Shown one piece after another: positions 1 to 7,867 of a stretch of 64,000 bases of DNA. Numbering within the stretch: the first letter of the stretch is position 1; each line of letters begins with the position of its first letter. Origin of the DNA: Gemmatimonadota bacterium. Its GTDB lineage: Bacteria > Gemmatimonadota > Gemmatimonadetes > Longimicrobiales > Gaopeijiaceae. A program made the position numbers and the translations under genes. The DNA lies in the NCBI GenBank assembly GCA_021295815.1, contig JAGWBQ010000007.1, positions 62,001-126,000 of the forward strand. The letters run 5' to 3'. A model generated the notes under the pieces. That model worked only from the letters and a program-made list of their open reading frames with translations, was not told the origin of the DNA and did no database searches.

Positions 1-51
1 GGCGCGAACGCGGCTTCGGCGGACCGGCACGTGCCTGGGCGGCGGAACTAG
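1..51 (+). CDS. Possible C-terminal tail of an upstream gene (partial)
   Basis: Frame 1 is open from the window edge and ends in TAG at 49-51, giving a 16-residue tail. It is too short to assign a family. It is reported only because the next convincing gene starts more than 160 bases further on. The open frame could be chance in GC-rich DNA. Confidence 0.2.
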   Translation, partial: GANAASADRHVPGRRN

Positions 52-218
52 CTCGGAGGACCCCTCGCCAGTTTCTCCACGCTCGGAGCTTGAGCTTCAG
101 TCATCCCGAAACTGGAGAGGTCATGGAATTTGACTCTCCCCTCCCTGACGATCTGGCTCGCGTACGTCGATGGGCTCTCGAATATTGACCGCATTTTCGG
201 AAGAGGTTATCCTTTGAC

Positions 219-503
219 ATGGCTAAGAGAAAGAACACGCGCAGGGGCGTCACGCGGAACGCGGCGAAAGGTAGGGCCGGGGTCGCGAAGCGAACCGGAT
301 CGAGACGAAGGGCCGCCGGCAGACGGGCGACGACGGGTGCGAAGGCGATCGCCTTCACCAGGACCAGCGCGATCCTGCTGGCGTGCGGGGTGGCTTCGCT
401 CACGCTCGGGTACTGGCTGCTTTCTCGGGGCGACATAACCGCTGCGCCGCTTCTCCTCGTCCTCGGATACGTGGTTCTGCTGCCGCTGGCGATCATCCGA
501 TAG
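219..503 (+). CDS. Small basic two-helix membrane protein (DUF3098-like)
   Basis: A 94-residue protein. Residues 1-45 are very rich in Lys, Arg and Ala (MAKRKNTRRG start). Two hydrophobic helices follow, at about 50-66 and 74-92, separated by a short turn. The layout of a basic cytoplasmic tail plus a helical hairpin resembles the small DUF3098-type membrane proteins, but the match is from memory and only moderate. A purine-rich GAAGAGG lies about 14 bases before the ATG. It sits alone upstream of tRNA-Val. Function unknown. Confidence 0.55.
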   Translation: MAKRKNTRRGVTRNAAKGRAGVAKRTGSRRRAAGRRATTGAKAIAFTRTSAILLACGVASLTLGYWLLSRGDITAAPLLLVLGYVVLLPLAIIR

Positions 504-598
504 ACGGGCCGGAAAGGCTAACCGGGTTGGGAGACAGTTTGCGCGTTCGAAGCCGAAGGAGGTCTTCGTCCACAGCCGAATGACATCCTGCGCCGAAG

Positions 599-673
599 GG
601 GCGCTTAGCTCAGCCTGGTTAGAGCGCCTGCCTTACAAGCAGGAGGTCGCTGGTTCGAGTCCAGCAGCGCCCA
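599..673 (+). tRNA. tRNA-Val (anticodon TAC)
   Basis: A complete cloverleaf can be read. The acceptor stem GGGCGCT (599-605) pairs with AGCGCCC (666-672), with A673 as discriminator. The anticodon stem CCTGC (627-631) pairs with GCAGG (639-643) around the loop CTTACAA, giving anticodon TAC at 634-636. The T-arm contains GGTTCGAGTCC. No CCA is encoded. A degenerate integrase end lies just downstream, so the 3' end may be an old attachment site. Confidence 0.95.
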
Positions 674-700
674 CTCGACTTGCGGAATCCGGGGGTATAG

Positions 701-726
701 ATGCTCTCCAATTATGCTCTCCAATT
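701..726 (+). repeat. Two tandem copies of a 13-bp unit
   Basis: ATGCTCTCCAATT occurs at 701-713 and again, exactly, at 714-726. It sits between tRNA-Val and the integrase stump, so it may be part of a decayed attachment region. With only two copies it could also be a simple slippage duplication. Confidence 0.7.
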
Positions 727-732
727 GGAGCG

Positions 733-858
733 CTAGTTGGACGCCGAGCCCACCTCCCGGTACGCTTCGAGAGCCTTCCTGAGCCGGTCCTCATCGGGCC
801 TCTGGTAGCACTGGAGGACCGTCTGGGCCGTCTTCCACCGCCCAGATCGCAGAACACC
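733..858 (-). pseudogene. C-terminal remnant of a tyrosine-recombinase integrase
   Basis: On the minus strand about 40 codons ending in TAG (733-735) read as a typical phage-integrase C-terminus. It has GRWKTAQTVLQCYQRPDEDR followed by a short acidic/basic helix. The Tyr in QCYQ (codon at 805-807) is in the position of the catalytic nucleophile of tyrosine recombinases. No in-frame start is present and no Arg-His-x-x-Arg catalytic box can be found upstream; the upstream sequence to 1030 has no recognisable integrase in any frame. The position beside tRNA-Val fits a tRNA-targeting element that has been lost. The family is recognised by motif only. Confidence 0.65.
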
Positions 859-1064
859 TTGAAAGGCGGGTAGAGGCCTGCCTCGCCCACGTCCCGGACA
901 GCCGGGTCCTTCGGACGTAGCAGCACTCCGACCTGCTGGAGCGCCGGGCCGAGGTCCTCCGGGGGTGGGGTGACTTCGAGTGACTCGACGGGCTCGACAA
1001 CCATACCTCCAGCGCCCATATTGACTTCGTGACCGTTCCGCCCACCGTCCTCCGGGAGCTACTC

Positions 1065-2285
1065 ATGAACCTGAATCAACTCCCTGCACTGATGTCTCTG
1101 GCACTGATGTCTCTGGCCGCGCTCGCTTGCGAGCAGGGCCAGCCATCGACACCCTTCCTCCCCAACCAAACACATGACAGTGCCGGAATCCGGATCGTCG
1201 AGAACGCTCAACCGCCGGCCGGCTCGCGCCTCCCCTGGCGGATCAGTCCGGAGCCCATCGTCTCCATAGGTGCATTAGAGGGCGAGGAGCCCTATCTGCT
1301 CTACAGGGCCAGCGACGCCACCAGGCTGAGCGACGGCAGGATCGTCGTCGCGAATGGCGGGACGAACGAACTGCGCGTGTTCGACTCAACCGGAATCCAC
1401 CTCACAACCTGGGGCGGCCCAGGAGAGGGTCCGGGCGAATTCATGGCGCTCGAGCGAGTCGAGCCGTGGCGGGGCGATTCGATCGTCGCCTGGTACGCAC
1501 CGCGCCGGGGGGTTTCGATCTTTGACGCGCAGGGGAACCACGGTCGCATCCTTGAACTCGTGTACGATCAGGCCACCCCTGTAATGCAAGGCTTCTGGCC
1601 CCAACAAGCTACCCGTTCCGGAAAGATCCTTGCCGTTCACAGGCCCGAGGTTGCGGACACGGTGGTCGTCCAGCTTAGGGACGGAGAGGGGAGGGTGCGG
1701 ACCTCGTTCGGGACGCACGCGGGCTCGGAACCGTATATCCATGCCGAGGGAACCGACCAGTCCATGCTGTTCTGGAAGATCTTCGGGCGCAAGCCGGTCT
1801 GGACGTCGTGGGGAGACCTGGTCGTCATCGGCCACACCGGCCGTTACGAACTGAGAGCGTTCGCGGAGGACGGTTCGCTGGCTCGGATCGTCAGGCGCGA
1901 CCACATGCCGCGTTCCCCGACAGCCGATGATGTCGAGGAGTACATCGACGGACAACTCGCTTGGACCTCCGGCCGACCCGAGAGCATGAAGGAGCGGTGG
2001 CGTCGGGGGTACGAATCAGTGCCGGTAGCGGAGCACTTTCCGGCGTTCGCGTCGGTAATGTCCGACGCTGTAAGCCACCTCTGGGTTGCGGAGCTCACAG
2101 GGGAAGAGGGGTCCCCTAGCCTCTGGACCGTTTTCGATCCCGAAGGCCGGGTGTTGGGCTTTGTGGAGACGCCGGAAGGGCTGTGGATTCACGAGATTGG
2201 GGAAGACTATATCATAGGGACGGCCTGGGACGAACTCAACATCGAGTACATGCAGATGTGGGGGCTGGAGCGGTTAGAAGGTTGA
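1065..2285 (+). CDS. Six-bladed beta-propeller lipoprotein
   Basis: A secreted lipoprotein of 406 residues from the ATG at 1065, chosen because it has GGGAG 6-10 bases upstream and begins directly with the signal peptide; a GTG at 1029 would add 12 residues. The signal peptide ends in a lipobox ending ALAC. After it comes DSAGIRIVEN, the typical entry of the exported six-bladed beta-propeller family (PF17170-like). It is followed by repeated strand motifs (RIVVAN, LRVFDSTG) and by GGPGEGPGEF. Such proteins are probably anchored in the outer membrane or periplasm; the ligand is unknown. Three more copies are in this window. The signal peptide contains a 15-bp tandem duplication. Confidence 0.85.
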   Translation: MNLNQLPALMSLALMSLAALACEQGQPSTPFLPNQTHDSAGIRIVENAQPPAGSRLPWRISPEPIVSIGALEGEEPYLLYRASDATRLSDGRIVVANGGTNELRVFDSTGIHLTTWGGPGEGPGEFMALERVEPWRGDSIVAWYAPRRGVSIFDAQGNHGRILELVYDQATPVMQGFWPQQATRSGKILAVHRPEVADTVVVQLRDGEGRVRTSFGTHAGSEPYIHAEGTDQSMLFWKIFGRKPVWTSWGDLVVIGHTGRYELRAFAEDGSLARIVRRDHMPRSPTADDVEEYIDGQLAWTSGRPESMKERWRRGYESVPVAEHFPAFASVMSDAVSHLWVAELTGEEGSPSLWTVFDPEGRVLGFVETPEGLWIHEIGEDYIIGTAWDELNIEYMQMWGLERLEG

Positions 2286-2514
2286 TTGAAGGTGCGACCC
2301 GACGGGGGATCCAAGAGGCGGACCCCCTCGCCGCCCCTTCTGGAATAACAACAACGCTGACAAATGGTGGGGAATCCCCTAGGAACAAACGGGCCGCACC
2401 GTGTGTTCTCGTGCCACAGCGGCGTCGAAGACCGGCAGCCGTTGGATCCCGTCGGGACCGGGAGCAGAGTGGAGGATGCGTAGACAGACAAAGGACTCTC
2501 CAACGGAGAACCAG

Positions 2515-3977
2515 ATGCGGGATACGTCGGCCCCCGCGCTCGCGAACGGTCTCCGGATGCCCAGCCGGGTCATGCTCGACTTGGCCGCCAGGGCATCCGA
2601 GGCCCTCGTACGGCGCAGCGAGCAGTTGGGCCGGCAAGAGGCGTGGGATGGCGAGTTTCGTGACGAGCATGTCGAAAACCTCATGGGGGATCCGCCGGAA
2701 GACGGCCAGGCGCCCGAGGTGGTTTTGGAGCAGGTCCTGGCCGACTTCCTTCCACTGGCCCTTAGCCTCGACCATCCCCGTTGCTTCGGCTTCGTGCCGT
2801 CCTCCCCCACCTGGCCAGGAGTCATCGCGGACTTCCTCGCCGCAGGCTACAACATCAACTCCTGCAATTGGCTCGTGGCGAGCGGCACCAGCCAGCTCGA
2901 ATGCGTGGTCGTCGACTGGTTTCGCCAATGGCTCGGCTACCCGGACACTGCCGGAGGGCTGCTGACGAGCGGTGGCTCCGCCGCGAGCGTGAACGCGCTC
3001 GTGGCCGCGAGGGAAGCCGCCGGATACCCGGAGAGCGCCAGCGTGTACATGAGTGACCAGAGCCACAGTGCGCAACAAAGGGCCGTGAAGATCGTCGGCA
3101 TCCGCCCGGAACACGCCCGGATCGTGCCGAGCGACGACCGCTTTCGCATCGACATGGGCGAGTTGGCCTCAATGGTGGCGGAGGACCGCGCCGCCGGACT
3201 GGAGCCCATCGCGGTGTGCGCCAATGCCGGAGCTACCGCGACCGGAGCGGTCGATCCGATGGAGGAACTGGCTGACTTTTCCGCGTCGGAGGACATCTGG
3301 CTGCATGTCGACGCCGCTTACGGAGGGTTCGCGGTCCTGACCGAACGAGGTAAGCGCGTCCTGCGTGGCATCGATCGCGCCGACTCGGTCGGGCTCGACG
3401 CCCACAAGTGGTTCTACCAGCCTTACGAAGCGGGCTGTCTCATGGTCAGGGACATCTCGACGCTCGAGAAGCCTTTCGCGGTTCGGCCCGATTTCCTGCA
3501 AGACGCGCTGTGGGGCTCAGGTCACCCAAACTTCTGGGACCGCGGCCTCCAGATGAGCCGCTCCGCGCGCGCGCTCAAGATCTGGATGTCGGTGCAGACG
3601 TTCGGGAGGCCATCTCCAACGGGATGGAATTCGCCGAACGTGCGCAGGAATACATCGACGACAGTCCCGTGCTGAGGTGCACGAGCCCGGCTTCACTGAG
3701 CGTCGTGTGTTTCCGCGTCGATCCAGCCGGCCAAGACATCGCGGACCACGACCTGGACGAAGTCAATCGCGAGGTGCTGGTTCGACTGTTCTGGGAGGAC
3801 CCGGCGTTCATCTCCTCGGCCATGCCGGGCGGAAGGTTTTCGCTGAGGCTCTGCATCGTCAACCACAATACGACCTGGGACGATGTGAGGGAGACGCTGT
3901 CGGCCGCCGAGCGCTTCGGGCAGGACGCGTTTCTTAGACTTCGTCATCCGGAACGAGGAAATGGAGAAGAAGGTTAA
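2515..3977 (+). pseudogene. PLP-dependent group II (aromatic) amino-acid decarboxylase, frameshifted
   Basis: Resembles the aromatic-L-amino-acid decarboxylase family. Visible are the PLP-phosphate region TSGGSAASVNAL, the HVDAAYGG aspartate motif and the Schiff-base lysine K298 in DAHKWFYQ. The start at 2515 has GGAG five to eight bases upstream. Near 3600 the frame breaks: the first frame runs through KIWMSVQTFG, then the homologous sequence REAISNGMEF continues one frame over and runs to TAA at 3975-3977. Homologues usually have about four residues between these blocks, so a short deletion fits. The last 25 residues look less like the family, so a second shift near 3930 is possible. It would decarboxylate an amino acid to an amine if intact; it may be a pseudogene or a sequencing error. 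Confidence 0.8.
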
Positions 3978-4028
3978 AGCACCGCGCGCCTCGCCGGATT
4001 CTTCCGGTTCGCCAAGCCACCCGATGAG

Positions 4029-5336
4029 ATGAGGCTACCATTGCTGCACCGGTCAACCTGCCCGGCCGGGGTTGTCCTTGCCGTGCTCGCCGTCGCCGGC
4101 GGCCCGGCCACCGCCCAGCAAGTCGTCGAACTCCCGCTGGAAGACCGCCTGCTCAACTCCGATTTCCCCGAGGTCTACCGAATCGGGGACGGCGTGCGCG
4201 ATTGGGAACTGCTGACCCGCGTCACCTCGATCGGATTCGACGGCCAGGGCAACCTGCACATCGGCGACTGGTCCGGCGGGAATCTCTCGGTGGTGGTGGT
4301 GGACCCGCGCGGCGAGCTGGTGGTGCGTTTCGGCCAGCCTGGCGAAGGTCCGGGGGACTTTCGCGACGCGACCCACGCCTTCGCCCTGCCCGATGGGCAC
4401 ACGGTGGTCGCCGACGACGGGCACTTGGCCTATCAGCTGTTCGATGCCCGGGGAGCCCTCGAACGCTGGGTGCGTTATTCGGGGGTCTCCGGCGGCGAGA
4501 CGCCGCCTCTCTGGAACGTCAGAAGTGCGGATCCGCGGGTTCGGAAGGTGGACCGGTGGGACGGCAGCATCCTCGCCCGGGTGACCGTCGCGCGCAGGTT
4601 GGAGGCCGACTCGGCGACTAGGAAGTTCAAAATGCAAACCGGTTCGGGTCCTCGTACCGTGCTGCGCGTGCGGCTTGACGGAGACGAAGCGAGCGAATCG
4701 GAGGTCGCGCGCGCCTCGCGCCCGGATGTCGAAGGAGAGTTTCATTTCTCGGCACTCCCCGGCCGTAGGGTCGCATACTCGGACACGACCGCCTACCTGA
4801 TCAAGGTGACGGATCCCGCAGGGAACGTCGATAAGGTCCTGACCCGCTCCTTCCCTCCGCGAGACTGGGACGACCGCACCATCAGGGCCCAGCGCGAATA
4901 CCTCCGGACCAGCGTCGATGAGGCCGTCGCCGTAGGAGGTAGCCGCGCCGAATTGATCGGCAGTTTCGGGGGACCTTCGTTTTTCCGGCAACGAGCGGAC
5001 GCTTGGGAACCGGAGGGCGCGATTCCCCACGTCGCCGGCCTGGAGACGACCTGGGGCGGGAACATCTGGGTGCTGCGCACTCCCGCTCGAGGCTTCATCG
5101 ATGTCGACCACCTCGGAATGTTCGAGACGGCCCTGCTCTCGACACCGACCGGGTTGACGGCGGCCGGGCCGGGTCCGATCGATGTTGTCACGCCTGCGGG
5201 CGAGTACCTTGGCACGATTCCCGACACGCGCATGCCCAACGCCTTTGGTCCCGACGGGCTCGTGGCCTACGTCGGGCTCGATGAGTTCGACGTGCCGACC
5301 GTGGTAGTGCGACGAGTGCCGGACGGGATTCGGTAG
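4029..5336 (+). CDS. Secreted six-bladed beta-propeller protein
   Basis: A 435-residue protein with a cleavable signal peptide (basic start, hydrophobic core, then GPATAQQ). There is no lipobox cysteine, unlike the propeller proteins on either side. The body shows blade-like repeats, for example NLHIGDWSGGNLSVV, and the family motif FGQPGEGPGDF at about residue 99. It ends with FDVPTVVVRRV, closely matching the end of the next protein (MDVPTVRVVRL), so these two are tandem paralogues. No enzymatic residues are recognised. Role unknown; binding of a cell-surface ligand is a guess from the fold. Confidence 0.8.
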   Translation: MRLPLLHRSTCPAGVVLAVLAVAGGPATAQQVVELPLEDRLLNSDFPEVYRIGDGVRDWELLTRVTSIGFDGQGNLHIGDWSGGNLSVVVVDPRGELVVRFGQPGEGPGDFRDATHAFALPDGHTVVADDGHLAYQLFDARGALERWVRYSGVSGGETPPLWNVRSADPRVRKVDRWDGSILARVTVARRLEADSATRKFKMQTGSGPRTVLRVRLDGDEASESEVARASRPDVEGEFHFSALPGRRVAYSDTTAYLIKVTDPAGNVDKVLTRSFPPRDWDDRTIRAQREYLRTSVDEAVAVGGSRAELIGSFGGPSFFRQRADAWEPEGAIPHVAGLETTWGGNIWVLRTPARGFIDVDHLGMFETALLSTPTGLTAAGPGPIDVVTPAGEYLGTIPDTRMPNAFGPDGLVAYVGLDEFDVPTVVVRRVPDGIR

Positions 5337-5404
5337 GGGGGATGGGATCAGAGCCGGACGGGATGCTTGCCACCGATCCCCTTGACGTGAGGGACGGATC
5401 GAAT

Positions 5405-6694
5405 ATGAGGCAGCTGACGAGAACGGGAAAAACGACAGCTCGCCCGAGCGGCTTTCCGCCGGTCATTCCCCTGCTGCTCCTGTCGGCCTGCGGCGATGCC
5501 GGGGACGGATCGACCATCGGCGTCGGCGGAACATCGGACGGCCCGGACGTGATCGTGAACGCCGTCACCGAGGACGTCTTCACCGTCGGGTCCGTTTCGG
5601 GCGACGACTGGGAGATCTTCGGCAGCGTTCAATCGGTGCACTTCGACGATCAGGCCAACCTGCACATCTTCGACGATCAGGCCCAACGCATCCTGGTGGT
5701 CGGGCCGGATGGGTCGCCGATCCGCACGGTCGGAGGGCGGGGAGAGGGACCCGGAGAATTCAACGACGTCTACACGGCGATCGTCGCGCGCGACGGCTCC
5801 TACACGGTGATGGGATTCTCACAGATCGACCTTTTCGAACCCACCGGCGAATTCGCGCGGCGCATCGACCGAGATCCGATGAGGACGGGAGGAGTCATAG
5901 CCGACCAGGCGCTTCCCGACGGCCGCCTGTTAACTGGCGTGACTATGAGCTTGGGCGATGACGACGGGGAGGCCGAAGGGGGCCACCCCATTCATATCTT
6001 CCCGCTCGACGGCACCGAGCCGGAGCTGCTTTACACCGCTTGGAGGCTACCCGAAGAGGACGAAGAGGATACCGGAATCAGATTCGGCGTCCTCGAGTGG
6101 CGCAAAGTCATCGTGAGCGGGTCGGGGGAGAGCGGCGAGCGTTTAGTTTGGGCAGCGGGCCGCGCCTTCGAGCCCCCCCTCAGCTATGACGTCCTGACCG
6201 ATGGCCGTCTCGCGTTGATCGACTCGATTGGGTACCGGGTCAAGCTGATCGGACTCGACGGAAACGTAGCCGGAACCATCGAGCGACCCATTGCACCGCT
6301 TGCGGTCGACGACGCGATCAGGGAAGCCGAACGCGAGCGTTACCGAGAACGCATGGCGCGCGAGGACGCGACGAGTACCAACTTGCCCATCGAGATCGAG
6401 ATGGAGGAGGTGGAGGGGCTCACCTTCACCGACGAGGTGCCAGTGCTGTATGGCTTGAAGGTGGACTGGGAGGACCAAATCTGGATCGAGCGCCGGGGTC
6501 CCACGGGCGCCGAAGACGGCCCCATCGACATCGTGAAGCCCGACGGGGACTACGTCGGCACCCTGCCGTCGGAAGGCCTTAGGACGCCGGATGCCTTCGG
6601 CCCCGGCGGGCTCATGGCCTACATCGAGTTGGACGAGATGGACGTGCCGACCGTCCGCGTTGTCAGGCTGGTTGCGCTGGAGACGCAAGGGTAG
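5405..6694 (+). CDS. Six-bladed beta-propeller lipoprotein, tandem paralogue
   Basis: A 429-residue lipoprotein. The start at 5405 is preferred over an in-frame ATG at 5342 because it places the signal peptide (MRQLTRTGK, then a hydrophobic stretch ending LLSAC) at the N-terminus. The mature protein has GGRGEGPGEF and repeated strands such as NLHIFDDQAQRILVV. Near residues 325-355 it has an acidic/basic helical insertion (AEREERY-like) missing from the upstream copy. The C-terminal FGPGGLMAYIELDEMDVP block repeats the end of the upstream gene. A small hairpin (6705-6720) follows the stop. Confidence 0.82.
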   Translation: MRQLTRTGKTTARPSGFPPVIPLLLLSACGDAGDGSTIGVGGTSDGPDVIVNAVTEDVFTVGSVSGDDWEIFGSVQSVHFDDQANLHIFDDQAQRILVVGPDGSPIRTVGGRGEGPGEFNDVYTAIVARDGSYTVMGFSQIDLFEPTGEFARRIDRDPMRTGGVIADQALPDGRLLTGVTMSLGDDDGEAEGGHPIHIFPLDGTEPELLYTAWRLPEEDEEDTGIRFGVLEWRKVIVSGSGESGERLVWAAGRAFEPPLSYDVLTDGRLALIDSIGYRVKLIGLDGNVAGTIERPIAPLAVDDAIREAERERYRERMAREDATSTNLPIEIEMEEVEGLTFTDEVPVLYGLKVDWEDQIWIERRGPTGAEDGPIDIVKPDGDYVGTLPSEGLRTPDAFGPGGLMAYIELDEMDVPTVRVVRLVALETQG

Positions 6695-6911
6695 GATTCC
6701 GTACCTCGGGGCTCACCGAGTCGAGTAGCGGACGCTCCAAGCTGGCAACCGGCCACCGCCGTTCCGCCATCCGCAGGTAGATCCTGCTGAAGCAGCTTCC
6801 AGCCGAGCGTGGTCAGACCGGTCCCGTTGCGTTCGAGGAACACCGATGTCCGGCTGGCGGCGGGCGCGGGACCTGGAACGGTGTTACCTTTAGGATTAAA
6901 GACTCCCGCGA

Positions 6912-7769
6912 GTGGAGTATCCCCGGTTCAAAAGGGCACAAGTGCGGCAGCAACACTCATTCCCCCGGAGGCTGGTTGGCAGCTTGGCGATGGTCTGCCT
7001 CGCTGGTGTGCAGAATGCCTGCCAACCGAGCCCTCCGGAGCACGCGGACTTACGGGAAGAGCCGGTCGCAGAGCACGCGTCCGAGGCCGGAAGCGGCCAG
7101 ATTCACTGGACATATGACGGTGAGACGGGTGCCGGGCGATGGGGCGGGCTGGACTCGTCCTTTGCCGTTTGTGCCGAAGGTGCGCAGCAGTCTCCGGTGG
7201 ATCTGGCGAGTCCGATCCCGGCAGGCGCAGAAGACATGGACATCCGATGGCAGCCCTCCGAGGCGCGCGTGGCGGACAACGGGCATACCGTCCAGGTCGA
7301 CATGGCCGCAGGGAGTTCGATCACCTTGGAAGGCCGGCAGTTCTCGCTCCTGCAGTTCCACTTCCATCTTCCCAGCGAGCATGCGGTCGACGGAGGCGGT
7401 TTTCCCATGGAGGTGCATTTCGTGCATCAGGCCGAGGAGGGGGATCTCGCGGTGGTCGGGGTATTCATGGACACCGGCGAGAGCCATCCGGCCATCGAGA
7501 GAATATGGGGCGCGGCCCCTGGATCCGGCGAGCCGTCCGCGACCCTCCCGGAACTGGACCCGCGCACCCTCTTGCCCGAGGAATCGGGCTATTTCCGCTA
7601 CGCCGGTTCCCTGACCACTCCTCCCTGTTCCGAAGTGGTAAGTTGGGTGGTGATGACCGAGCCGATTTCAGTCTCCCCGGCTCAGGCCGACGCCTTCGCG
7701 GCCCGGCATCCCATGAACGCTCGCCCCGTTCAGGCGCTTAACCGACGATTCATTCTGTTGCGACGGTAG
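6912..7769 (+). CDS. Exported alpha-carbonic anhydrase
   Basis: Catalyses hydration of CO2 to bicarbonate in the periplasm. The zinc ligands of the alpha class are visible: H150 and H152 in QFHFH and H169 in EVHFVH. Also visible are SEHAVDG with the gatekeeper glutamate and LTTPPCSE with the threonine of the proton-shuttle network. WGGLDSSFAVCAEGAQQSP matches the conserved N-terminal part. Residues 18-37 form a signal peptide ending at QNAC, so it may be a lipoprotein. The start is uncertain: ATG 6912, GTG 6942 and ATG 6990 are all in frame. It stands alone, with no neighbouring carbon-fixation gene. Confidence 0.88.
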   Translation: MEYPRFKRAQVRQQHSFPRRLVGSLAMVCLAGVQNACQPSPPEHADLREEPVAEHASEAGSGQIHWTYDGETGAGRWGGLDSSFAVCAEGAQQSPVDLASPIPAGAEDMDIRWQPSEARVADNGHTVQVDMAAGSSITLEGRQFSLLQFHFHLPSEHAVDGGGFPMEVHFVHQAEEGDLAVVGVFMDTGESHPAIERIWGAAPGSGEPSATLPELDPRTLLPEESGYFRYAGSLTTPPCSEVVSWVVMTEPISVSPAQADAFAARHPMNARPVQALNRRFILLRR

Positions 7770-7867
7770 TTGATCCCCAACCCCGGTGCGCTGTAGGATC
7801 GAATGATTTTCATGTGGGTCAAGGAGGAGACATCCTGAACTTGTCCGGGAACAACGGACCACGGCAT

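Noticed and set aside
633-1019. A 128-residue minus-strand frame crossing tRNA-Val and ending GAAGLEPATSCL
   Set aside because: This ending is the familiar antisense translation of a tRNA gene and the frame disagrees with the integrase frame. Not a gene.
6619-6843. 74-residue minus-strand frame between the propeller gene and carbonic anhydrase
   Set aside because: Partly antisense to the propeller gene's end and without recognisable similarity; it may be a decayed fragment but cannot be supported.
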